NCBI GenBank assembly: GCA_034432555.1
Contig: DAOUBW010000014.1
Coordinates: 1 to 64,000 of the forward strand
Length of the DNA: 64,000 nt
Origin: CP2-2F sp034432555
Lineage (GTDB): Bacteria > Chloroflexota > Anaerolineae > Aggregatilineales > UBA2796
Direction: 5' to 3'
Below are positions 9,233 through 17,426 of the stretch, piece after piece. Made by a program: the position numbers and the translations under genes. A model generated the notes under the pieces. It searched no databases, was not told the origin of the DNA, and worked only from the letters and a program-made list of their open reading frames with translations. Position 1 is the stretch's first letter. Each line of letters opens with the position of its first letter.

Positions 9233-9260
9233 CTTAAGTGAGCGAACCTCTCCACTTAAG
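9233..9260. repeat. 8-bp perfect inverted repeat between convergent genes
   Basis: CTTAAGTG and CACTTAAG are separated by 12 bases between the stops of the genes at 8754 and 9268. Position suggests a terminator, but the stem is AT-rich and there is no T-run. Confidence 0.35.
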
Positions 9261-9267
9261 CATAGCG

Positions 9268-9660
9268 TCAATCTGCATTTGGCACAGCGGCGGCTTGCCC
9301 AATCTTTTGGCGGAGATAAGCGAGGGCTTCCGCCTCTGTGTTGAAGAACTTGGCGTTGTCAACACGCGCTAAGCGGAAAACAACTGTACCGAGCGTCTTG
9401 ATAAAGGATGATGCGCCGTACACTGCGATCTCGCCTGCCATTGGGTGGTTGACGGCAGGCGCTTCACGGGCGCGCAGTGCATTAGGCGATCCGTTGCGGT
9501 TGCGCGTCATATCAATCAGCAGGTGAACAGGTTGGGTTGCAGCGTCGTAGATGCGTTTTGCCTCTGGAAAATGAGCGATCATTTCCTCAGCGCGCCACGG
9601 GTCAACGAACTGGACACGCAAAATGCGCCCATCTTCTTCAAGCGACTGATACACAGGCAT
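9268..9660 (-). CDS. STAS/SpoIIAA-like protein, paralogue A
   Basis: The 130-residue protein starts at the ATG at 9660, eight bases after a GGAG ribosome site. This start also aligns with that of its neighbour (MPVYQSLEEDGRI versus MPITQVLEENGRI). The longer frame begins three codons earlier with GTG. The fold pattern (strand, helix, DMTRN turn, FIKTLGTVVFRL helix, then FFNTEAEALAYLR) is that of STAS or SpoIIAA-like domains, which usually relay signals or sense small ligands. The last block matches the common end motif in which Glu-Ala precedes a Leu helix. It is about half identical by eye to the gene at 9753, so the pair is a tandem duplication. No partner kinase is adjacent. Confidence 0.6.
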   Translation of the reverse strand: MPVYQSLEEDGRILRVQFVDPWRAEEMIAHFPEAKRIYDAATQPVHLLIDMTRNRNGSPNALRAREAPAVNHPMAGEIAVYGASSFIKTLGTVVFRLARVDNAKFFNTEAEALAYLRQKIGQAAAVPNAD

Positions 9661-9682
9661 TGGGTTCACTCCATCAGTATGC

Positions 9683-9705
9683 TATGCCATGATCAGTATG
9701 GCATA
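9683..9705 (-). promoter_or_regulatory. operator-like palindrome before STAS-like paralogue A
   Basis: TATGCCAT and ATGGCATA form a perfect 8-bp inverted repeat with a 7-base spacer. The 9-base word ATCAGTATG is also repeated (starting at 9673-9674 and 9692). The site lies 23-45 bases before the start codon at 9660, near the expected transcription start. No equivalent is seen before the paralogue. Confidence 0.45.
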
Positions 9706-9752
9706 CTCACTTTATTATGCTTGTGAATAATTTCTGAAGAATGGCGCTGAGC

Positions 9753-10136
9753 TTATTCGCCAATCTGGTCAGTTGCAATCAGCCCACGCAAATAGGCAAG
9801 TGCCTCTGCTTCCGAGTCAAAAAAGCGCGCCCGCCGAAAGCGTGTCAGGCGAAAGACAGTTTCAGCCAAGGTGCGCCCAACCGCATTCATCCCAAACACA
9901 GCGACTTGCCCACCCATTGGATGATGCAGCATAGGCGCCTCGCGGGCGCGCAGCGCGCCGGGCGTGGTGCGGTTAGCGCCCCTCATATCTGCCAAAAGAT
10001 GGATAGGGCGAGTGGCTTTATCGAGGTAGTGCTTGGTGTCCTCGAATTCTTTGAGCATCTCCTCCGCTGACCACGGATCAACGAAGATAACGCGCAAAAT
10101 CCGCCCGTTTTCTTCCAGCACTTGGGTGATTGGCAT
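9753..10136 (-). CDS. STAS/SpoIIAA-like protein, paralogue B
   Basis: This 127-residue paralogue of the gene at 9268 shares the layout ILRVxFVDPW, HLLxDM, ALRAREAP, HPMxGxxAV and EAEALAYLR. The start is placed at the ATG at 10136, five bases after GAGGG. The longer frame would need TTG at 10148. It has its own promoter at 10157-10185, so the two copies are probably transcribed separately. The role is unknown. The family usually binds partner proteins or nucleotides rather than acting as an enzyme. Confidence 0.6.
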   Translation of the reverse strand: MPITQVLEENGRILRVIFVDPWSAEEMLKEFEDTKHYLDKATRPIHLLADMRGANRTTPGALRAREAPMLHHPMGGQVAVFGMNAVGRTLAETVFRLTRFRRARFFDSEAEALAYLRGLIATDQIGE

Positions 10137-10156
10137 CGCCGCCCTCAATGTATGAT

Positions 10157-10185
10157 ATATAAACGATATTAAAACTATAGCGCAA
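10157..10185 (-). promoter_or_regulatory. promoter of STAS-like paralogue B
   Basis: On the minus strand TTGCGC and TTATAT are spaced by 17 bases within an AT-rich stretch about 20 bases before the ATG at 10136. Confidence 0.55.
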
Positions 10186-10216
10186 CCTAACGCACACGCT
10201 ATAATGCTGTAATAAC

Positions 10217-10244
10217 AAAAAACGGGACATGCTGAGGCATGTCC
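10217..10244 (-). terminator. rho-independent terminator of the Uma2 gene
   Basis: On the minus strand GGACATGC and GCATGTCC form a perfect 8-bp stem with a 4-base loop, followed by CG and six T. It lies 35 bases past the stop of the Uma2-like gene. Confidence 0.8.
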
Positions 10245-10278
10245 ATCGCGCTAGAGATTTAGAAGCTGGAAGAAGCGG

Positions 10279-10869
10279 CTACAAGGCAAAGAAGGCGTTA
10301 AGGGCAAGCTGAAAGTTCGGCAGCAGATCGTTGGCAGTTAAAGTATCGGCAGCGCTAAGCAGGGTAGCTTGATTGCTGCCGTGTGTATAGACCGTCACCT
10401 GTTCCACCTGTGGATCAATGATCCAAATCAGGCGCACGCCAAGCGCAAGGTAGCGCTGCACTTTGCGTGCAACGACACTTTGCCGATCCGTTGGCGAGAG
10501 AACTTCGGCAACAAGGGCGGGAATGAGGGCAGCAGGGCGCGATGTGACAAGCGATTTATCTGCACGCAGCACTGCTAAAGCCGCCTTGTCAAACATCACA
10601 ACATCTGGCACTAACGAGTCCTCCACCCAGTTACTGGCAGATTGCTCCGGCGCGATAAAAGTTGTCTCGCTAAAGACTTCCCACTGATCGCCCATTTGAG
10701 CAGCCGTATTCAAGGCAAATAACAGTTCTCTAATCAAAATGCTGTGTGCTAAAACACTCGGACTCATCTCGTAAACCTCGCCGTCAATCAGCTCAAAGCG
10801 CTTTTCGGCGCTGCGTTCCAGAAAGTCCGTAAGTGCCATACCACGCCGCACAACTGCCTGTTCGCTCAT
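10279..10869 (-). CDS. Uma2 family protein (DUF820, PD-(D/E)xK nuclease fold)
   Basis: The 196-residue protein has the Uma2 layout: RFELIDGEVYEMSP near the N-terminus, VPDVVMFD with the first acidic ligand near 115, LVAEVLSPTD, ARKVQRYLALGVRLIWIIDP with a conserved Lys/Tyr helix, and a C-terminal LLPNFQL tail. These give the D, E and K expected of a restriction-endonuclease-like fold. Members are abundant and mostly uncharacterised, and nuclease activity is not assured. The start at 10869 is preferred because GGGAG lies nine bases before it. The longer frame begins upstream of that site. It follows ftsH by 67 bases in the opposite order and ends at a good terminator. Confidence 0.85.
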   Translation of the reverse strand: MSEQAVVRRGMALTDFLERSAEKRFELIDGEVYEMSPSVLAHSILIRELLFALNTAAQMGDQWEVFSETTFIAPEQSASNWVEDSLVPDVVMFDKAALAVLRADKSLVTSRPAALIPALVAEVLSPTDRQSVVARKVQRYLALGVRLIWIIDPQVEQVTVYTHGSNQATLLSAADTLTANDLLPNFQLALNAFFAL

Positions 10870-10936
10870 ATGTGTTTTCTCCCACAACCGTTAGGCGGCA
10901 GGTTTTCACCCGCCGCCTGTCGTCCTTCATATTGGT

Positions 10937-12892
10937 TTAAGCAGGGCTGGCTGCGGCACCCATGCGCGGCGGCAAATCGTCGCGCTGTTCGCGCTGCGTC
11001 GCCGATTTCTCGGAAGGCTTGGGCAGCATCTCTGGGCGCTTGCGGCGTCCGGCTGGCGATTCGCCCATCAACTGCATGAAATCCTCATAGTCAATCGTCT
11101 CAACTTCCAGCAGGCGCTGTGCCACCACTTCTAGGGCGTCGCGGTGTTCATGGATGACGGTCAGGGCGCGCTGATACGCCTCATCCACAATCTTCTTGAC
11201 TTCCTCATCAATGACTTCGGCAACTGCCTCACTGTAGTCGCGCTGCTCGGAGATTTCGCGCCCAAGAAAGACCATTTCTTCCTTCTGCCCGAAGATCATC
11301 GGACCCAACCGATCACTCATGCCAAAGCGCGTCACCATGGCACGGGCGTAGCGCGTCACGGTGGCGAGGTCGCTGCTGTTGCCGCCGCCTGCGCCGGTGG
11401 TCACTTCACCAAAGACGATTGCCTCAGCAGCGCGCCCGCCCAGCGCTTGTGCAATGGCATCTTTGATGCGTGCGCGTGTTTCCGGTCCCATGTCATCTTC
11501 TGGCACGCTCAGCACCGAGCCGCCGGACATGCCGCGCGGCACAATGGTGATCTTCCGCACGGGATCACAGTACGGCAGGAAATGCCCAACAATAGCATGA
11601 CCTGCCTCGTGATAGGCAACCAGGCGCTTTTGCTCTTCACTGATGACGCGGCTCTTGCGCTCTGGACCTAGCACAACACGGTAGATGGCTTCCTCACAAT
11701 CACGCATGGAGATGCTTTTCTTGTTCTTGCGCGCCGCAAGGATTGCCGCCTCGTTCATGAGGTTCTCAAGGTCAGCGCCCACGAAGCCGGGCGTCGTGCG
11801 CGAAAGCACGCCCAAATCCACATCGGAGGCAAGCGGTTTGCCGCGTGTATGCACGCGCAAAATCGCCTCACGCCCTTTCACATCAGGACGATCTAGCACG
11901 ACGCGCCGATCAAAGCGACCGGGACGCATCAGGGCAGGGTCGAGAATATCGGGACGGTTGGTGGCGGCGATCACGATCACATTCGTATCGGTGTCGAAGC
12001 CGTCCATTTCCACCAAGATTTGGTTGAGCGTTTGCTCGCGTTCATCATGGCTGCCGCCTAAACCTGCACCGCGATGGCGTCCGACCGCATCAATTTCATC
12101 CACAAAGATGATGCAAGGGCTGTGGCGCTTTGCCTGCTCAAAGAGATCGCGCACCCGTGAGGCACCGACGCCAACGAACATCTCGACAAATTCGGAGCCG
12201 CTGATGCTGAAGAATGGCACGCCTGCCTCACCGGCGACCGCCTTAGAAAGCAGCGTCTTGCCTGTCCCTGGACTGCCGACCAGCAACACGCCCTTTGGAA
12301 TACGTGCGCCAAGCTGAATGAACTTATCAGGCTCTTTGAGGAACTCGACAATCTCGCGCAGTTCCTCTTTGGCTTCGTCCGCGCCTGCCACATCGTCAAA
12401 GGTAACGGTCGGGCGATCACCGGTGAACATACGCGCACGGCTTTTCCCAAACGAGATCGCCTGATTGTTTGAGCCTTGCGCTTGGCGCAGCATCAGATAG
12501 AAGAAGCCCGCAATCAAAATGATCGGCAGCAGTGAAATCAACAAACTGAGGAAAGGTGTCCAATCGCTGGGCGGCACATACTCAATGGGCAATTGTGAAA
12601 CCAACTCTGGCGGCACGCCCAAGCTGATTAACTGCTCTGGCAGCGGCATGGAAGCATCTTTGCGCGAAACTGCTGGCGGGCGGTTGCCGCCTGCATAGGT
12701 GACGCGCACCTCGTTTTGGGCAACCGCAATCGCACTAATGCGCGGTGTGCCACTGATGATTTGTTGGGCAAGTTCGCTGAGTTTCAGCTCACCGGAAGGT
12801 GCGCCGCCGCCGCGAACGCCGAGAAAAATTGCCATGAGGGCAATGCCAATAAGAATCCAGACAAACAGGTTACGAAAACGTGGGTTATTCAC
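10937..12892 (-). CDS. ftsH: ATP-dependent zinc metalloprotease FtsH
   Basis: This membrane-anchored AAA+ protease degrades misfolded and regulatory membrane or cytosolic proteins. The 651 residues contain an N-terminal helix (FVWILIGIALMAIFLG), an outer domain, a second helix (LLISLLPIILIAGFFYLML), Walker A GSPGTGKT near 203, Walker B IIFVDEID, the second region of homology with RPGRFDRRV, and the zinc site HEAGH near 426. The GTG start at 12892 (MNNPRFRNLF..) is chosen because GGAGG lies 11 bases upstream and it fits family N-termini. The longest frame would start with TTG at 12934. A perfect TATAAT lies about 100 bases upstream. Confidence 0.96.
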   Translation of the reverse strand: MNNPRFRNLFVWILIGIALMAIFLGVRGGGAPSGELKLSELAQQIISGTPRISAIAVAQNEVRVTYAGGNRPPAVSRKDASMPLPEQLISLGVPPELVSQLPIEYVPPSDWTPFLSLLISLLPIILIAGFFYLMLRQAQGSNNQAISFGKSRARMFTGDRPTVTFDDVAGADEAKEELREIVEFLKEPDKFIQLGARIPKGVLLVGSPGTGKTLLSKAVAGEAGVPFFSISGSEFVEMFVGVGASRVRDLFEQAKRHSPCIIFVDEIDAVGRHRGAGLGGSHDEREQTLNQILVEMDGFDTDTNVIVIAATNRPDILDPALMRPGRFDRRVVLDRPDVKGREAILRVHTRGKPLASDVDLGVLSRTTPGFVGADLENLMNEAAILAARKNKKSISMRDCEEAIYRVVLGPERKSRVISEEQKRLVAYHEAGHAIVGHFLPYCDPVRKITIVPRGMSGGSVLSVPEDDMGPETRARIKDAIAQALGGRAAEAIVFGEVTTGAGGGNSSDLATVTRYARAMVTRFGMSDRLGPMIFGQKEEMVFLGREISEQRDYSEAVAEVIDEEVKKIVDEAYQRALTVIHEHRDALEVVAQRLLEVETIDYEDFMQLMGESPAGRRKRPEMLPKPSEKSATQREQRDDLPPRMGAAASPA

Positions 12893-12990
12893 AGCCCTAG
12901 AAGCCTCCAACTTTGTGCGTGCTGCGCCAAGCAATTACCTTCTCAACCTTAGAAGGCAGCACACACGCGGTTCTAGTACGTATGCCTATG

Positions 12991-12996
12991 ATTATA
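12991..12996 (-). promoter_or_regulatory. -10 box (extended) for ftsH
   Basis: On the minus strand TTGG-TATAAT provides a perfect -10 with the TGn extension. The -35 position (CTGCAT at 17 bases) is poor. The predicted leader to the GTG start is about 90 bases. Confidence 0.5.
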
Positions 12997-13113
12997 CCAA
13001 TAAGCGGCTATAAATGCAGCCGATTTCTTGGTTGGGCGTGGTGAAGGTCGGGAGTATGCAGGGTGCGCCATAGCGTGATAGCCTAGCCAACCCTCTCTCC
13101 ACACGACAGTGTA

Positions 13114-13139
13114 GGGCTGGGCGCGGAGCAGCCCAGCCC
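13114..13139 (-). terminator. GC-rich hairpin after the DUF4012 gene
   Basis: GGGCTGGGC and GCCCAGCCC form a perfect 9-bp stem with an 8-base loop, 22 bases beyond the stop of the minus-strand DUF4012 gene. There is no T-run on that strand. Confidence 0.45.
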
Positions 13140-13160
13140 CTTGATTTTCGACTCGCCCAC

Positions 13161-15212
13161 TTAGGGCGTGGTTGGCTCAGGCGGTGCAAAGATGATCTCC
13201 ACCTGTTGATCGGTCAGCAGCGTCAGGCGAAACTCTATAATGGGCGCATCCAACAAGAAGATGTCCGAAGGGGTGGGCGTAACGCTCACAATGCGGCTGC
13301 CAACCGGCAGCGTGATCTGTAGGTTGGCGCGTTCGGCGCGGCTGCCCGCCTGCTTCTGGAGTGTCAGTTGATAGCGCTGATAAAGCCCGAAGGGCTGCAC
13401 ACCGTTCGGGACGGTGTAGTTAAACTCAAAGCGCTTTTGCTCATCGAAGGGCACCACAAAGCCCGTCGCAAAAATGGTATGCTGCGGCTGATCATCAACC
13501 GTCACCGGCGATTGCAGGTTCACAGCGCGCCCTAGCTGGCTGCCCACTGGCACGTAGAGCTGAGTCAGGCTGAAGTAGTCTTTCTGGTTGCCGTAATGCT
13601 CAGGCGCAACCGCCGGATCGGAGTCTGCTAGGCGCGCCGAATAATCGTAGTCTAGCACGGCGCGGCTGCTCAGCGTGCCGTCGGGTCGGATGGTGGTGCT
13701 GTAGGTCAGCGTGCGGCTGACCGAACTGTTGGATTTGTTGCCCATGTTGGTATCAGCCACTAACAGGTAATCGGCGTTGCCTGCCTGCTGTTTGCCCGTC
13801 CAGCCCAGCAGTTCGATCACCTCGTTCAGCCTTGGGTCGGCAAAGTAGAGCATCAGGTGCTTTTGCTCAAAGGCGTTCACGGCAGCCGTTAGCAAGGCAA
13901 CGCCGCGCTCTGCGGAAAGCGACTGCCACTCGCCCAAGATTTGGCGGTAAATCTCTGCCAGAAAATCCTTATGCTCAAGCTGGCTCTCGGCGCGCACAGC
14001 ATAGACCACTCGGCGGAAATTGGCAGCGTTCACGCTACGCCCATCCGGCAAAGTCACCTCGCCAAGCGCTTCAAGCAGCATTTGGAAGCCTGTCAGGTCA
14101 AGGGCAAGGACGGCATCCACCGGCGAGCGCGGATTCTCGCCCTGCTCATAGTACCAGATCGCCATGCGCGCTGTGCTTGGGAAATCGGCATACCAACTGC
14201 CGCTCCACGCCGCCATGATCGGATGAGGCGATTTGAACCACCAGGCGGGTACGTCCAGCGTTTCGGCAAGGGCATTCGGCGGCGGATTCGGGCTGCGTGG
14301 GCTGGTGCCGGCGTAGTCATAGTCCACAATGCGGAATTGGCGCACACGCAACCAGCCATAGGTGCTGATGTAGCCGCCCGACGGGCGCAGTTCATCATTA
14401 TTCTGAGAAAGCAGCAGGTAGTTCTTAGGCGTCTCGACGCCAAAGGCTTCCGTGATCAGGTTTGGCAAGCCGATCAAGATGCGGTTGGTGCGCGCCAGCA
14501 AACTGTGATAACGCACCACTTGGCGGTAATCTGCCAACAGGCTTTGTGAGAGGGCTGCCTGGTCAACACTGTTGATGACCTGTTCGGCTGCTCCCAACTG
14601 TTCCTGTGCGATCTCAAAGCGCCCTTGTGCGGCGCGCAGCAGTTCAATCAGGCGCTCTTCGGTGCGCGCTTGTGCCAATAGTGCATCGGGCTGCTGGCTG
14701 CGCGCTAAGAGCGTGATCGTCGGGCGGACGCCTTCCAAAAGGTTCTGGGCGGCGGTGGTCATGCTGTAGGTGGCGTCTAAGACCTTGAACAGCGTATCTA
14801 AATCGTCGGAGAAGGTGACCGCAAGGCGCAAGAAGGTGGTTTGTTCTTGTGCGCGCCGCAGTGTGTTGTTGAGGTTCTTCACGCTGGCTTGCAGCCGCTC
14901 AAAATCGCTCTCGCTCAGCGTGGCAAGCGAGCGCCCGTTCAGCGTGGTGAGGACGCGCTCTAGGCTTGCGAGCGACTCGCGGGCGCGGGCATAGGAATCC
15001 GCCGCAAAGACGGCAATCGCTGCGCTTGGCACAATGATAATCAGCACCAATGCCACAAGGATCACGCGCCACGGCAGCGCCTTGAATAGGCGGCGCAGGC
15101 GGCGCGGGATCAGCGAACGGCGCTTGCGGCGATGGTGACGGTGCGCCGCCGATGGTAAGCTTGGCGGCACGCTGATCGGTTCGGAAGGCGTTGTTTTTTC
15201 GTGAGTAGTCAT
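13161..15212 (-). CDS. DUF4012 domain-containing membrane protein
   Basis: The 683-residue protein has a basic cytoplasmic N-terminus (HHRRKRRSLIPRRLRR), one membrane helix (about 50-72) and a long outer part. Residues 75-200 are helical. The central DUF4012 block contains KNYLLLSQNNDELRPSGGY, ADFPSTARM and AVLALDLTGFQMLLEALG. This family is related to LytR-CpsA-Psr-like proteins and sits in polysaccharide or cell-envelope loci of Gram-positive and Chloroflexota genomes. It begins two bases after the stop of the BY-kinase gene, so the two are co-transcribed and probably act together in surface polysaccharide export or attachment. The exact reaction is not known. Confidence 0.85.
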   Translation of the reverse strand: MTTHEKTTPSEPISVPPSLPSAAHRHHRRKRRSLIPRRLRRLFKALPWRVILVALVLIIIVPSAAIAVFAADSYARARESLASLERVLTTLNGRSLATLSESDFERLQASVKNLNNTLRRAQEQTTFLRLAVTFSDDLDTLFKVLDATYSMTTAAQNLLEGVRPTITLLARSQQPDALLAQARTEERLIELLRAAQGRFEIAQEQLGAAEQVINSVDQAALSQSLLADYRQVVRYHSLLARTNRILIGLPNLITEAFGVETPKNYLLLSQNNDELRPSGGYISTYGWLRVRQFRIVDYDYAGTSPRSPNPPPNALAETLDVPAWWFKSPHPIMAAWSGSWYADFPSTARMAIWYYEQGENPRSPVDAVLALDLTGFQMLLEALGEVTLPDGRSVNAANFRRVVYAVRAESQLEHKDFLAEIYRQILGEWQSLSAERGVALLTAAVNAFEQKHLMLYFADPRLNEVIELLGWTGKQQAGNADYLLVADTNMGNKSNSSVSRTLTYSTTIRPDGTLSSRAVLDYDYSARLADSDPAVAPEHYGNQKDYFSLTQLYVPVGSQLGRAVNLQSPVTVDDQPQHTIFATGFVVPFDEQKRFEFNYTVPNGVQPFGLYQRYQLTLQKQAGSRAERANLQITLPVGSRIVSVTPTPSDIFLLDAPIIEFRLTLLTDQQVEIIFAPPEPTTP

Positions 15213-15214
15213 GG

Positions 15215-16930
15215 TTAGCGCTGCTGCACGTCATTTGCTCTGGTAGTGATGGGCGGTGGTGGCGGGCTACTCTGCGGACTATCATAGCGCGTATAGCCAT
15301 AATAATAGTAGTAGCCGTAGCCGGCATCCCGATCTTGTGCCTTCAGGCGGTTGATGACCACGCCGAGCAGCGGCAGATCGAGGTTGGTAAACTGTTGCGC
15401 GGCGCGCACGGCAGCACCGCGCCGCGTCCGCCCGGATTCAACGACCAGAATACTCTTGCTGCCACTCAAGCGCGCCACAATGGTTGTATCGGTCACCACC
15501 AAGATCGGCGGTGTGTCAATCAAGATCACGTCGTAGCTGCCGCCTTGCACCAACAACTGCATCAAGGCGCGGCTCTGTGGCGAGTCGATCAGCTCAGAGG
15601 AACTGGTTGGCACGCTGCCACTGGTGAGGACGCTCAGGTTGGGAATCTCGGTCTTCTGGATAATGCGCGGCAGTTGCTGCGCCACTTGCTGGCGGATGGC
15701 AGCTTCATCAAGGCGCTCACCAGCGTCGCGCTTGCGCCAAACATCCGCCACACCGACTGCGTTCGGCAGATTAAACAAGCTGTGCTGCACTGGGCGGCGC
15801 AGGTCGAAGTCAATGAGCAGCACACGCATCCCAGTCATGGCGAAGGCGATGGCGAGGTTTGCCGTCGTCACGCTCTTGCCTTCAGAAGGGTTTGGGCTGG
15901 TCACTGTGTAGACGTGGCAGGTATCCTCAGCGGTGTTCTCTCGAAAGAGGATGTTCACACGCAAGGCGCGGTATGCCTCCGCAATGGTGGAGCGCGGCTG
16001 CGTCCAGGTGATCAGCTTGTTCTTATAGGTGCGTTTGCTGCCGAAGGGCGCCACCGCGCCCAGCAACGGCACGTTCAGGAGAGGCATAATCTCGGCGGGC
16101 GAGCGCAGGCTGTCGCTCAGATATTCGAGCAGCAGTGCCGCGCCGAAGGCAAGCGTGATCGCCGCCACGGCTGCCGCAATCATGCTCGGCAGCGGATTAT
16201 CGTTGGAGGCAGCGCTTGGGATTTGCGCCGGCTCGACTACACGGATGAAATTGACCGTGCCGCGCTGCTGAATCTCAGCGAGGGTGCGCGTCATGCTGGC
16301 AAGGTTGCTTTGGGCAGTGCTAATCTCGCCGATCAGTTCGGCGCGGCGCAGCGTTAGCACAACGCGCTCTTGCTCATCGGTGATAAGCCCTTCTAGGGCG
16401 CTGTCAATCATGCCGAGTTCTTCGCGGGCGCGCTGAAGCTGGGCTTGGGCAGCCTGCACCTCTGTCTGCAAAATGCGAACTTGCTCTTGCTGTTCGCGGG
16501 TGAGTTCGGTCGGGCTGTTGGCGATCAGTTGGACGGCAAGCTCATTGGCAAGCTCTGCTGCCAGCACGGGATCAGTATAGCTGACCGTCAGGGTCAGGAA
16601 GGAGGTGCCAGAGGTGAGTTGCCCTTCAAACAAGCGCTCTAATTCAGCCGTGCCAAAGGGCAGCCTGAGTTTTTCGACCACTGCCTGAAGGATGGGGCGC
16701 GTTTTCAGCAAGCGGATGTAGCTTTGCGAAAGCGAGGCAGACGCTTGGATCATGCTTGGGCTGGGGTCGGTTAGCCCAAGATAGTTGCCAAGCTGCAAGA
16801 GCGTTGTGGCTTGGTAGACGGCAGGCTGCGTGCGGACGGTGATGAAGGCTGCACTGCTGGCGATCACGGCAGCGGCAACCATCAGCCACAGCCAACGCCG
16901 AATAAGACGAAGATACCCACTGAGTTCCAT
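15215..16930 (-). CDS. Wzz/BY-kinase fusion, polysaccharide chain-length regulator
   Basis: This 571-residue inner-membrane protein couples a Wzz-type co-polymerase domain (helix about 17-37, outer coiled coil, second helix near 245-265) to a bacterial tyrosine kinase. Kinase motifs are Walker A NPSEGKSVTTANLA, Walker A' VLLIDFDLRRP and Walker B VILIDTPP. The C-terminal tail has eight tyrosines in a GYGYYYYYGYTRYD cluster, the usual autophosphorylation site. The start at 16930 (MELSGYLRLIRRW) follows a GGAT ribosome site. The longer frame would start with GTG four codons earlier. The only polysaccharide partner here is the DUF4012 gene. Flippase, polymerase and glycosyltransferase genes are not in the window. 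Confidence 0.9.
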   Translation of the reverse strand: MELSGYLRLIRRWLWLMVAAAVIASSAAFITVRTQPAVYQATTLLQLGNYLGLTDPSPSMIQASASLSQSYIRLLKTRPILQAVVEKLRLPFGTAELERLFEGQLTSGTSFLTLTVSYTDPVLAAELANELAVQLIANSPTELTREQQEQVRILQTEVQAAQAQLQRAREELGMIDSALEGLITDEQERVVLTLRRAELIGEISTAQSNLASMTRTLAEIQQRGTVNFIRVVEPAQIPSAASNDNPLPSMIAAAVAAITLAFGAALLLEYLSDSLRSPAEIMPLLNVPLLGAVAPFGSKRTYKNKLITWTQPRSTIAEAYRALRVNILFRENTAEDTCHVYTVTSPNPSEGKSVTTANLAIAFAMTGMRVLLIDFDLRRPVQHSLFNLPNAVGVADVWRKRDAGERLDEAAIRQQVAQQLPRIIQKTEIPNLSVLTSGSVPTSSSELIDSPQSRALMQLLVQGGSYDVILIDTPPILVVTDTTIVARLSGSKSILVVESGRTRRGAAVRAAQQFTNLDLPLLGVVINRLKAQDRDAGYGYYYYYGYTRYDSPQSSPPPPPITTRANDVQQR

Positions 16931-17258
16931 AGTGATCCGCACTGCCGCGCTGATAAGCTGAGCGCCTAGCTATGCGTTTTCCCTCCCGTCGTCACAACGC
17001 TAAAGCAAGTCTCTGTTTAGGTCTATGGCGTTTCCAAGCGGTTATAGCACAAGAATAACGCCAAAGATGCACAAGAGCATAACACAGGTGAAATAAGGCT
17101 GTCAAAAGGACGCGGTGAAGCTGTATGGAGGGTGTGCAGCATCTATCCTGCTCCTTAATCTGTTCCCCGCCAGCACAGAAAAGGAATGTGGCGCATGTGT
17201 GAAATCCCATCCTGTGTGCGGGGCAGATTTCCCTTGCGCTTCACCGCATACTCAAGGC
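16931..17258. other. intergenic region before the BY-kinase operon
   Basis: No gene is visible in these 328 bases. On the minus strand there is a TATAAC -10-like box near 17041-17046, with no convincing -35. Two near-copies of GCACAAGA..TAAC lie close together at about 17046-17083 and could be an operator. The rest shows no structure that I can support. Confidence 0.35.
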
Positions 17259-17287
17259 TTGACAGCGCGCCCGCTTTCGCCTACAAT
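17259..17287 (+). promoter_or_regulatory. promoter of tRNA-Leu
   Basis: A consensus TTGACA and TACAAT are separated by 17 bases and end 13 bases before the mature tRNA. Confidence 0.8.
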
Positions 17288-17300
17288 ACCCTTCACACTT

Positions 17301-17384
17301 GCCGAAGTGGCGGAATTGGCAGACGCGCTACGTTCAGGGCGTAGTTCCTGTACAGGAGTGTGGGTTCGACTCCCACCTTCGGCA
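17301..17384 (+). tRNA. tRNA-Leu(CAG)
   Basis: A complete class II cloverleaf can be drawn. The acceptor GCCGAAG (17301-17307) pairs with CTTCGGC (17377-17383). The D stem is GCG/CGC, the anticodon stem is CTACG/CGTAG with loop TTCAGGG and anticodon CAG at 17335-17337. A long variable arm follows, then T stem GTGGG/CCCAC with loop TTCGACT. The discriminator is A, as expected for leucine. The 3' CCA is not encoded. Confidence 0.95.
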
Positions 17385-17396
17385 CACACACAAGAA

Positions 17397-17420
17397 AAGC
17401 CTGCATAGCGCAGGCTTTTT
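17397..17420. terminator. bidirectional terminator of tRNA-Leu and the ABC transporter operon
   Basis: AAGCCTGC and GCAGGCTT form an 8-bp stem with a 5-base loop, with five T on the plus side and a T-rich run on the minus side. It lies between the tRNA and the convergent ATPase gene. Confidence 0.8.
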
Positions 17421-17426
17421 GCGTGC

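Noticed and set aside
13941..14549. 202-codon plus-strand frame
   Set aside because: Shadow of the DUF4012 gene, without a ribosome site or a recognisable protein pattern.
16931..17258. Possible riboswitch or small RNA before the BY-kinase
   Set aside because: No conserved core or strong stem set could be drawn. Only a -10-like box and a short repeated word are visible.
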